Shown: positions 1-6,711 of the stretch, piece after piece | Layout: each line of letters opens with the position of its first letter | Numbering within the stretch: the first letter of the stretch is position 1 | Assembly (NCBI GenBank): GCA_016719295.1 | Contig: JADKAF010000001.1 | Location: forward strand, 6,944,001 to 7,008,000 | Source: Planctomycetota bacterium | GTDB taxonomy: Bacteria > Planctomycetota > UBA1135 > JADKAF01 | DNA: 64,000 nucleotides | Reading direction: 5' to 3' | The notes under the pieces: model-generated | Seen by the model: only the letters and a program-made list of their open reading frames with translations | Told to the model about the DNA's origin: nothing | Databases searched by the model: none | Position numbers and translations under genes: made by a program

Positions 1-431
1 CGCAAGCGCGCGTGCACGGCCTCGGAGGAGAGCCCGCGCTTCGAGAGCTTGATCGCGACGAGCTGCTCGAACTCGCGGTCCGCGCGCGAGGCGAGATACA
101 CCGAGCCCATGCCGCCTTCGGCGAGCTTCTTCGCGATGCGATAGGAACCGAGGCGCATGTCGGCCGCGAGCTCCTCGACGGACGGCGTGCTCTGCGGGGC
201 GCGCATGCTGTCTGCCGTGCGCGGGAGCTTCGACTCGATCGCGGCGCTGGGGGGCGGCTCGAGGAAGGCCTGGCCGGGGGCGTCGGCCAAGAGCAGCTCC
301 AGGAGCTCGCCGCGCAGCTCTTCGTCCGCGGGCGCGAGCCGTGCGAGCCGTGCGCTGCGCTCCTCCGCCTCGAGCTCGACCAGCTCGGCGAAGAGCGCTT
401 CCAAGCGCGCGTAGCGTTCCGTCTGGCTCAT
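1..431 (-). CDS. Ser/Thr protein kinase, N-terminal part (cut by window edge)
   Basis: Translated from the reverse strand starting at the ATG at 431 and running off the left edge, so only about 143 residues are visible. The first 90 residues are an acidic helical region (begins MSQTERYARLEALFAELVEL) like the segment that precedes the kinase domain in many planctomycete and acidobacterial Pkn kinases. The kinase domain then starts: a glycine-rich loop GGMGSVYLA and the VAIKLS strand with the ATP-binding lysine. Catalytic loop and DFG motif lie outside the window. It should phosphorylate Ser/Thr residues of unknown targets. The upstream region carries a palindromic repeat (524-573). Confidence 0.85.
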   Translation of the reverse strand, partial: MSQTERYARLEALFAELVELEAEERSARLARLAPADEELRGELLELLLADAPGQAFLEPPPSAAIESKLPRTADSMRAPQSTPSVEELAADMRLGSYRIAKKLAEGGMGSVYLASRADREFEQLVAIKLSKRGLSSEAVHARL

Positions 432-523
432 GGCGCGAGGGAGGCGAGGTAATGTAGGGAGGGTGAGAGCAGCGGAGTTGCACCTTAGTGCGGCAGGTTG
501 CCCGTCGGCCGGTCAACCCACCT

Positions 524-573
524 CCCACGGCACAGTGAAGGTACAAGGCACCTCTACTGTGCCGTGGGGTCAG
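524..573. repeat. Palindromic dispersed repeat, copy 1
   Basis: An imperfect palindrome with outer arms CCCACGGCACAGT and ACTGTGCCGTGGG and inner arms AGGT/ACCT, followed by GGGGTCAG. Related copies lie at 5280-5325 and 28320-28370. The TCA in the GGGGTCAG tail (570-572) is the reverse-strand TGA stop of the adjacent FAD oxidoreductase. The hairpin could also end its transcript. A REP-like or MITE-like element is the likeliest class; its mobilising enzyme is unknown. Confidence 0.75.
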
Positions 574-2171
574 AGCTTCTGGCCGTCGGCGAGGAGGCGG
601 GTGCGGAGCTTCGCGTAGTCGACGCGCTGGACGGGGAGGTCGCTCGCGAGCGCTTCGGCGGCGATCGAGGCCGCCGATTGGGCGAGCACCATGAACACCG
701 GCTCCATGCGGATCGAGCCGAAGGCGATGTGCGAGGCGGAGAGCGCGCAGGGGACGAGGAGGTTCGTGCACTGCGCTTCCTCGGGCACGATCGAGCGCAT
801 GGAGATCGGGTAGGGGGGGAAGCCCCCGACCTGCACGTCGCCCTCGTTCCAGACGCGGCCGTTCGCGGCGTAGCGCTGCACGTTGTGCGAGTCCATCGTG
901 TACGCGGCGAGGCCGACCGAGTCGTCGCAGCGGCGCTTGCCGACGCAGTCCTGCTCGCTCATCACGTAGGGGCCGATCATGCGGCGCGCCTCGCGCACGT
1001 AGAGCGCGTGCGGCCAGCCGCCCGTCGCGACGAACTCGTCCTTCGGCAGGCCCCAGCGGCGCACTTCCTTCTGCACCTTGGCCGGCACGCGCGGGTCGTT
1101 CGCGAGGAACCAGAGCAAGCCCATCTGATAGTCGCGGTGCGCGGCGAAGAGGCGCTCGCGCTCCGCGTCGCTCGCCTCCGCCCAGGTCCAGCTCCCGCCG
1201 ATCCAGTCCGTCGAGAACGCGGTGTTGTTGTTCGTGTCGGTCTTCCGGTTCGGCATGCCGATCGAATGCCACGGCACCTTCGCGAAGCCGGCCGCGAAGT
1301 AGCGCGCCAGCAGCTCGTAGCGTTGCGCCTCGTAGCTCGCGGGCTTCGGGAACGGCAGGCGGTTCTCCTCGACGTCCGTGAGGCACATGCGGAAGCAGTA
1401 CGCCTGCACCTTGGCGTCGCCCGCGCCGCGCTCGCCGGGACCACCGCTCGCGATCTCGGGCAGCAAGCCGCTCTTCGGCTCGCCGGGCACGCGATAGGGA
1501 TCGACCGCGAGGTCGAACTGGTGCTTGTCGAGCTCGGGCTGCACCCCGTTCCAGGTCTCGCCGTAGGTCGCGATGCTCTCGCGTCCCACGGTAAAGCGCA
1601 CGCCGGCGCCGGGCAGCAGATCGCCTTCGTAGGTCGCATCGACGAAGCAGCGGCCGCGCACGATGCGGCCGCTCTTCAGCACGAGCGCTTCGAGGCGCGC
1701 GCCGCTCTTCTTCACGCCCCGCTCGCGCTCGAGTCCGTCACCGCGCACGAGCTCGACGCCGGCCTCGGCGATCCACGCGTCGAAGAGCGCCTCGGCGACC
1801 TTCGGCTCGAAGACCCACATCTCGGCCTCGCCCGCGCGCTGCCGGCCGCTGCGGAAGGTCTCGCGCGCCTCGAATCGCCACGCCTCCGCGCGTGCATAGT
1901 GCGCGCCGACGCGGCGATAGAACTCACGCGCGAGCCCGCCGATCGCGTCCTTGTTGCCGATGTCGGTCGCGCCGAGCCCGGCGGCCGAGAGCCCGCCGAG
2001 ATGCGCCGAAGGCTCGATCACGATCGCGCGCAGGCCCTGCTTCGCGGCCTGCACGCCGGCGACGACGCCGGCGGAGGTCCCGCCGTAGATCACGAGGTCG
2101 TAGGGCTGCTCCAGCGGCGGGGTCTGAGCGGCGGCGCCGAGGGCGAGAACGAGCGAGCCAAGGAAGCGCAT
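570..2171 (-). CDS. FAD-dependent oxidoreductase, secreted (FAD_oxidored / xanthan lyase-like family)
   Basis: About 533 residues. The start at 2171 is chosen because GGAGGAA sits just upstream and the protein then opens with a signal peptide (MRFLGSLVLALGAAAQ); a longer open frame to 2222 lacks both. After it comes a Rossmann FAD-binding start (YDLVIYGGTSAGVVAGVQAA), then an ExxxHLGG-type segment and GRCFVDATYEGDLLPGAG, typical of the PF12831-type flavoproteins common in Planctomycetes and often linked to polysaccharide breakdown. The C-terminus has the second FAD segment (IAFGSIRMEPVFMVLAQSA). Substrate unknown; location probably periplasmic. It ends inside a palindromic repeat that supplies its stop codon. 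No obvious partner gene is adjacent. Confidence 0.85.
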   Translation of the reverse strand: MRFLGSLVLALGAAAQTPPLEQPYDLVIYGGTSAGVVAGVQAAKQGLRAIVIEPSAHLGGLSAAGLGATDIGNKDAIGGLAREFYRRVGAHYARAEAWRFEARETFRSGRQRAGEAEMWVFEPKVAEALFDAWIAEAGVELVRGDGLERERGVKKSGARLEALVLKSGRIVRGRCFVDATYEGDLLPGAGVRFTVGRESIATYGETWNGVQPELDKHQFDLAVDPYRVPGEPKSGLLPEIASGGPGERGAGDAKVQAYCFRMCLTDVEENRLPFPKPASYEAQRYELLARYFAAGFAKVPWHSIGMPNRKTDTNNNTAFSTDWIGGSWTWAEASDAERERLFAAHRDYQMGLLWFLANDPRVPAKVQKEVRRWGLPKDEFVATGGWPHALYVREARRMIGPYVMSEQDCVGKRRCDDSVGLAAYTMDSHNVQRYAANGRVWNEGDVQVGGFPPYPISMRSIVPEEAQCTNLLVPCALSASHIAFGSIRMEPVFMVLAQSAASIAAEALASDLPVQRVDYAKLRTRLLADGQKL

Positions 2172-2343
2172 CGGGGTTCCTCCGCCGCCCATCCTAGAGA
2201 AGGGAGCGGTAGGCCGCAGCACGGCGCTCCTTCGAGGTTCGTCGATCTTGCAGAGAGAGGGTCACTCCGGAGTCCGCCGCACGGTGGGAGTGATGGAGCT
2301 TCGCTCCACCTTCGTACTTCTACCTCGGATGCCGTGACTCGCC

Positions 2344-3768
2344 ATGAACACCCAAGCCCCTCGCCCTCTCGCGCACCTCCTCGTCCTCGCGGTCTTGTCT
2401 GCCGCGGGCCAGGCGCAGACGCCATCGATCCTCTTCACCACCAGCCAGACGGAGCAGACCCTCTCCGGCAGCGGCGGAACGGTGCTGAAGGACCTGCATC
2501 CCAACGAGGTCGCCCATCTCGGCTTCACGCCATGCCCTGTCATCTCTGCCGAGAAGTGGGCGCCGCACACCTGCTACCAGACGATGGCCGGCAACGAGAA
2601 CGGCGGACCGGACTACTACAACCCGACCCTCTTCGGCAGCATCGACGCGCTGTGTGAGGTGCTGAGCCCGATCGCTGGCGGCAGCCAGCGCAGCGTCTTC
2701 CTCTCGCCTTCGGTCGCGATGGGAACGAACCTCTCGGGCGCGCCCGGGCTGCGTCCCGGGGACCTCGGTCGCATCATCCGCGTGGGGACGCTCGAAGGGC
2801 AGATCGAGTACTTCCTGCGCGCCGAGGACCTGCAGATCGCCCTCGGGCTCCCGCCGACGCCGATCGTGGTCGACGTCGATGCCGCGGCGGTCGATCTCGG
2901 CTCGGGCATCTACCTCTCGGTGGACCAGACGCATCTGATCAACACGCCGTGCGGCCCGACCCTGCTGCAGGACGGCGATGTCTTCGTCATCCCCGCGAGC
3001 GCGATCACCTGGACCTCGAACCTCTGCGTGCAGTCGGTCCTTCCCGCGAGCGCGCACGTGCTCTACACCGAGGCGCAGATGGACGCCTTCGTCACCAGCG
3101 CGGGGATCCACGATCGCTTCGGGACCTGCGTCTCGCAGGTGCTCGACGTCGAGGCGCTCGAGATCGACTACAGCGGTCCCTTCAGCCTGACGATTCCCTG
3201 CCCGGGAGCGATCCTCACGGTGCCGGCGCTGATCTTCACCGCGGAGACGCTCACCGGTGGCGGCGTCTGCACGACTGCTGCGGGTGGCCAGATCTACGCG
3301 GCCGGATGCGGGCGCCTCGGGATGTCCTGCGGCACGCCGTTGCCGACGCTCGGCGATCAAGTCGGGCTCTTGCCCCCGAGCGGATCGCTGGGCGTGCCGA
3401 GCTACCTCAACGCGCTCACCGGGTCGTGGCAGCAGCTCTTCGTGATCGAGCCGAAGCAGCACATGTTCCCGAGGAACAATCCCGCGGTGGTCGACTTGAA
3501 CGTGCCGCCGTCGATCGTGTTCGCGGTCCTCGCGGTGCAATGGGCTCCGCCGACCATCGCGCAGTCCTTCACCTGGGGCTGGAACTACTTCCCGGATGCC
3601 TATGTGCTGCCGTGGGCCTGGGTCTCGACGCCGATCTGGACGCCGGGCTTCCACACCATCACCTCGCCCAACATCCCGGTCGCGATCCAGCTCGTGTGGC
3701 AGGCCCTGGCGCTCGACACCAACGGCCAGATCATCCTCAGCACGCCGGCGATGATGGACGTGCTCTGA
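2344..3768 (+). CDS. Secreted hypothetical protein, planctomycete type
   Basis: 474 residues with a cleavable-looking signal peptide ending near AAGQAQ. The body is rich in Cys, Pro and aromatic residues, with many short beta-like segments and no catalytic motif I recognise. It contains paired cysteines such as TPCPV, CQ-type and CGTPLP, which suggests disulfides outside the cytoplasm. The C-terminal about 70 residues (IPVAIQLVWQALALDTNGQ followed by a short tail) resemble the last module of several other secreted proteins in this window (genes at 6680, 14824 and 44122). It is divergent from the FAD oxidoreductase gene, with 172 nt between starts. No function is assigned. Confidence 0.7.
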   Translation: MNTQAPRPLAHLLVLAVLSAAGQAQTPSILFTTSQTEQTLSGSGGTVLKDLHPNEVAHLGFTPCPVISAEKWAPHTCYQTMAGNENGGPDYYNPTLFGSIDALCEVLSPIAGGSQRSVFLSPSVAMGTNLSGAPGLRPGDLGRIIRVGTLEGQIEYFLRAEDLQIALGLPPTPIVVDVDAAAVDLGSGIYLSVDQTHLINTPCGPTLLQDGDVFVIPASAITWTSNLCVQSVLPASAHVLYTEAQMDAFVTSAGIHDRFGTCVSQVLDVEALEIDYSGPFSLTIPCPGAILTVPALIFTAETLTGGGVCTTAAGGQIYAAGCGRLGMSCGTPLPTLGDQVGLLPPSGSLGVPSYLNALTGSWQQLFVIEPKQHMFPRNNPAVVDLNVPPSIVFAVLAVQWAPPTIAQSFTWGWNYFPDAYVLPWAWVSTPIWTPGFHTITSPNIPVAIQLVWQALALDTNGQIILSTPAMMDVL

Positions 3769-3810
3769 GTCGCGGGGCCGACCAGGCACGCGGCATCTGG
3801 CAGCCCTTCG

Positions 3811-3846
3811 AAGCGAGCGTGGCGGAGAGGTCCGCCACGCTCGCTT
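3811..3846 (+). terminator. Strong hairpin, likely terminator
   Basis: Perfect 16-bp stem AAGCGAGCGTGGCGGA pairing with TCCGCCACGCTCGCTT, with loop GAGG, 42 nt after the stop of the 2344-3768 gene. No U-tract follows, only TTCGTCT, so this is a terminator candidate by structure and position. Confidence 0.6.
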
Positions 3847-3849
3847 TCG

Positions 3850-3960
3850 TCTCCGCGGATCTCGAGCGCCAGCCCGTGCGAAGCGCTGAGCCCCAAAGGA
3901 CCGCCGGGCTCGATCCAGAAGTCCTGCGCGATGAACGCGAGGCCCAGGAGACGCGGAGCT
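3850..3960 (-). pseudogene. Possible orphan remnant of a secreted-protein C-terminal module
   Basis: Reverse-strand reading gives LLGLAFIAQDFWIEPGGPLG and, a little later, GLALEIRG. This has the pattern (small-domain strand, Q, Asp/Glu-Pro, then a short Leu/Ile strand) seen at the very end of other secreted proteins in this window, for instance the genes at 6680-9481 and 44122-46626. No signal peptide, start codon, upstream domain or nearby in-frame stop accompanies it. I read it as a decayed 3' fragment. The alternative is a chance open frame in GC-rich DNA. Confidence 0.3.
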
Positions 3961-4016
3961 CCGCCGCCCGGGTTTCGCTCGCGCGCGATTGCGCCGCCGC
4001 CCGCTCTCGGCATCCA

Positions 4017-5312
4017 ATGCGCATCGCCATGCGCTCCGCGCGACCACCTCTCTGGATCGTCCTCTGTCTCGCCGGCCTCGTGCTGCGCGCCGTGCTCGCG
4101 TTCGCGGCACCTGAGCGGGCCTTCTATGCCATCGACGGGCACGAGTATCGCGAGATCGCCGAGCACCTCGCGCGCGGGCAAGGCTTCTCGATCACCTCGC
4201 CGCGCTGGTTCGAGCCGGCGGACAACGGACTCTCGTCGATGCGCGCCGAGCTCTATCGCCCGCCGCTCCTGCCGCTCTACGCCGCGGCGCTCTTCTCCTT
4301 GCCCGGGAGCTTCGACTTCTGGGCGCGCGGCCTCGCCCTGCTCCTCGGCGCGCTCAGCATCCCGCTCGTCCACGCGCTGGCGCGGCGGCTGTTCGATGCG
4401 CACGCGGCAGCGCTCGCCGCGGTGGCCTGGACCTTCTATCCGCCGGCTTGTCTTTACGCCGCGCGCTTCAGCACTGAGGGGCTGGCGACCGTGCTGCTCG
4501 GCGTCGCCGCTCTGCTCGCGCTGCCGCGCGAGGCGCCGCGTTGGCGATCGCACCTCACGCTCGGCGCGTATGCCGGGCTCGCGATCCTCGCGCGCGCGAA
4601 CCTCGCGGCGCCCGTCGCTCTGCTCCTGATCTGGTGCCTGCGACGCGATGGTTGGCGCGCCGGGGTGTGGATCGCCCTCGCCCTCGTCGCGGTGCTCTCC
4701 CCGTGGGCCGTGCGCAACGCGCGCTGCATGGGCAGGCCGAGTCCGTTGCCGGCCTTCGCGGGCTACAACGCGTGGCTCGGCATGAACGACCAGATCCGCG
4801 CGATGTACGCCGATCCGTGGGGGCCCGGGTTCACGGCGGCGATGGAGCGGCTCTACGCCGTGGAAGCTCCCGCGCATGTGCGCGAGCTCGCGCGCCGAGG
4901 CATCGTCGATCCGCGCGAGGTCGAGAGCGCTTGGTGGAGCGAAGCCGCGCGCTACGAGCGCGAGCATCCCGATGCCGCGCTCGCGATCTTCGGCGCGCGC
5001 GCGCTGCACTTCCTCTCGCCGGTGCCGATCCCCGCCACGTCGAGCGCCGGGGAACTCGCGCTCGCGCTGGCGGCGACGGGCCTCGCCCTGTTGCTCGCAC
5101 TCGTCGCGTTGCTCCGCGATCCGCGCGCCCGCGAGCCCGTCTTCGCGGCCCTCTTCCTCGGCGGCTTGCTGGGCGCGCTGCCCTTCGTATTCCACCTGCG
5201 CCTGCGCTTCCCGATCGTGGAGCCTCTCCTGGTCGTGCTCGCCGCGCGCGGCGCGCTCCTCCTGCTCCCAGCCCGTCCCTCTCACGGCACAGGGAAGGTG
5301 CCTGGAACCTGA
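4017..5312 (+). CDS. Glycosyltransferase family 39-like polytopic membrane protein
   Basis: About 431 residues from the ATG at 4017 (a second ATG lies at 4029). A first transmembrane helix (LWIVLCLAGLVLRAVLAFA) is followed by the short acidic loop DGHEYREIAEHLARGQG, the layout of ArnT/PMT-type GT39 enzymes that move sugars from polyprenyl carriers on the outer face of the membrane. Some eight to ten further hydrophobic helices follow. Acceptor and donor are unknown. The last ten codons (reading SHGTGKVPGT) come from a dispersed palindromic repeat, so the native C-terminus was probably replaced. The gene overlaps the convergent TetR gene by 31 nt inside that repeat. Confidence 0.75.
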   Translation: MRIAMRSARPPLWIVLCLAGLVLRAVLAFAAPERAFYAIDGHEYREIAEHLARGQGFSITSPRWFEPADNGLSSMRAELYRPPLLPLYAAALFSLPGSFDFWARGLALLLGALSIPLVHALARRLFDAHAAALAAVAWTFYPPACLYAARFSTEGLATVLLGVAALLALPREAPRWRSHLTLGAYAGLAILARANLAAPVALLLIWCLRRDGWRAGVWIALALVAVLSPWAVRNARCMGRPSPLPAFAGYNAWLGMNDQIRAMYADPWGPGFTAAMERLYAVEAPAHVRELARRGIVDPREVESAWWSEAARYEREHPDAALAIFGARALHFLSPVPIPATSSAGELALALAATGLALLLALVALLRDPRAREPVFAALFLGGLLGALPFVFHLRLRFPIVEPLLVVLAARGALLLLPARPSHGTGKVPGT

Positions 5313-5325
5313 TCTCTGCAGTGGC
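5280..5325. repeat. Palindromic dispersed repeat, copy 2
   Basis: CTCACGGCACAGGGAAGGTG is followed by CCTGGAACCTGATCTCTGCA, matching the copies at 524-573 and 28320-28370 with a partly eroded right arm. It sits between convergent genes and holds both stop codons: TGA at 5310-5312 for the plus-strand glycosyltransferase and TCA (TGA in reverse) at 5282-5284 for the TetR gene. Confidence 0.7.
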
Positions 5326-5908
5326 CGGCGCGGAGGCCGTTGAGGAGGCCTTGGCTCGCCGCGGCGCAGCCTCGCGCGAGCTCGGCGGGCGAGACGCCGC
5401 GGTCTTCGCGCAACCACGCGCGGAGGAGCCCGAGCTGGGCTTCGGCGAGCAACGCGGAGGCGAGCTCCAGCGGCAAGGCGAGGGCGAGCCCCGGCTCGCG
5501 CTCGCGCCAGCGCACCGCGATGCGCTCGGCGAGCGCGCGATGGATCCGCGGGAGCACTTGCGTCGCCTGCGCGCCGAGGAAGAAGAGGCGCGCGCGCTGG
5601 CCCTGCTCGGCGAAGTGCTCGAAGAGCTGTGCCAGGCGCTCGTGATCGGGCCGCCCAAGCGCTGCTTGCGCGAGGATCTCGAAGATCCCGCTCATGCTGT
5701 GCAGCAGCACCTCGTCCTTGCCGCGGTAGTGCTCGTAGAAGGTCGAGCGCCCGACCTCGGCCTGCGCGAGGAGCTCGGCGATCGAGATCTCGTCGTAGCG
5801 CTGGCGCAGGACGAGCGACGCGAACGCGTCGAGCAAAGCCTGCTGCGTGCGGCGCGCGCGTGCGTCGAGCGGCTTGTCGCGCTCCTCGTTCGATCCGTTT
5901 CCGGACAC
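5282..5908 (-). CDS. TetR/AcrR family transcriptional regulator
   Basis: About 208 residues from the GTG at 5908, which has a near-perfect AGGAGG four bases upstream; the longer open frame to 6058 would run into the divergent gene at 6009. Residues 15-65 form the TetR helix-turn-helix (TQQALLDAFASLVLRQRYDE, then ISIAELLAQAEVGRSTFYEH and YRGKDEVLL), and the rest is the all-helical ligand/dimer domain. It probably represses itself and the divergent membrane-protein gene at 6009; a dyad lies in the shared promoter region. The last residues (DQVPGTFPVP) are encoded by a dispersed repeat. Confidence 0.88.
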   Translation of the reverse strand: MSGNGSNEERDKPLDARARRTQQALLDAFASLVLRQRYDEISIAELLAQAEVGRSTFYEHYRGKDEVLLHSMSGIFEILAQAALGRPDHERLAQLFEHFAEQGQRARLFFLGAQATQVLPRIHRALAERIAVRWREREPGLALALPLELASALLAEAQLGLLRAWLREDRGVSPAELARGCAAASQGLLNGLRAGHCRDQVPGTFPVP

Positions 5909-5920
5909 TTGCCCTCCTGT

Positions 5921-5940
5921 GTCCGCCAAGGCTGGACGGA
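5921..5940. promoter_or_regulatory. Candidate TetR operator
   Basis: Imperfect dyad TCCGCCAAG/GCTGGACGGA in the roughly 100-nt region between the divergent TetR gene (start 5908) and the membrane-protein gene (start 6009). Position and symmetry fit autoregulation. No second example in the window supports the motif. Confidence 0.3.
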
Positions 5941-6008
5941 ACTCGCCGCGGTCTCGCTTCCGGCGCGCGGGCCCGTAGCTTGGCGAGAAGTCTAGCGAGG
6001 AGCGTTCG

Positions 6009-6711
6009 ATGAGCACGACGGAAGCGGAGCGGGAAAACACCACGGCGCGAGACTGCAAGATCTACGCGATCTGGCTGGGGGCCAGCGCGGTCGTCTCCGT
6101 GGCGTTGATGACTCATCACCCGACGGCGAGCGGCAGCGGCCTCGCCGAGGTGGTGCAGTCCCTCGCGCGGATCGCCGCCCTCTCGACCTTCGTGCACGGG
6201 GGCATGATCGCCGCGCTCGGCGCGATGGCCTTCGGCTTCCACGGCGCGCTCACCTGCCTCGGGCCGGCGCGAGCGACGCTGCGCGCCGCGTGGCTCTGCT
6301 TCTCCGCCGGGGCGCTGTTCCTCGTGGGGGCGGCCGTCACCAACGGCTTCGTCGTCGTGCGTCTGGCCGAGCGCTATGTCGGCACGGACGACGCGACGCT
6401 CGAGCCTGCGCCCGATCCTCCGCCTCTGCCACGAGGTCAACCAGAGCTTGGCGGAGCTCGGCACCAGCGCCTGCGCGCTCGGCATCGCGGCGTGCTCGCT
6501 GGCGCTGCTCTCCCGCGGCCCGCGCGGGCGAGGTCTCGGTCTCGCCGGCCTCGCCCTCGCGTTCCTCGCGCTGCTCGGTCTCTCGACCGAGCTCCTCGTG
6601 CTGCACCTCCACGGCATGGGTGCCGTGGTGCTGGCGCAAGCGCTCTGGTTGCTCGCGCTCGCGTTCTCGCTGCGCAAGCTCAGCTGCCCAGGATCATCAC
6701 GAGCCGCGTAG
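6009..6711 (+). CDS. Small polytopic membrane protein, frameshifted
   Basis: The first frame encodes MSTTEAERENTTARDCKIYA and then hydrophobic helices up to about 6395. The same protein continues in the +1 frame (SLRPILRLCHEVNQSLAELG and on), with three more helices to the stop at 6711. Joined, it is about 230 residues with six to seven membrane segments. One extra base, or two missing, between about 6395 and 6410 explains the break. Hydrophobic pattern and codon use stay consistent on both sides, so this looks like a sequencing or assembly indel. Family not recognised. It is divergent from the TetR gene and probably controlled by it. Its 3' end overlaps the convergent FG-GAP gene by 32 nt. 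Confidence 0.65.

Noticed and set aside
6009..6711. Programmed frameshift in the small membrane-protein gene
   Set aside because: No slippery heptamer with a downstream stem was recognised, and three other genes show the same kind of one-base break, so an assembly error is simpler.
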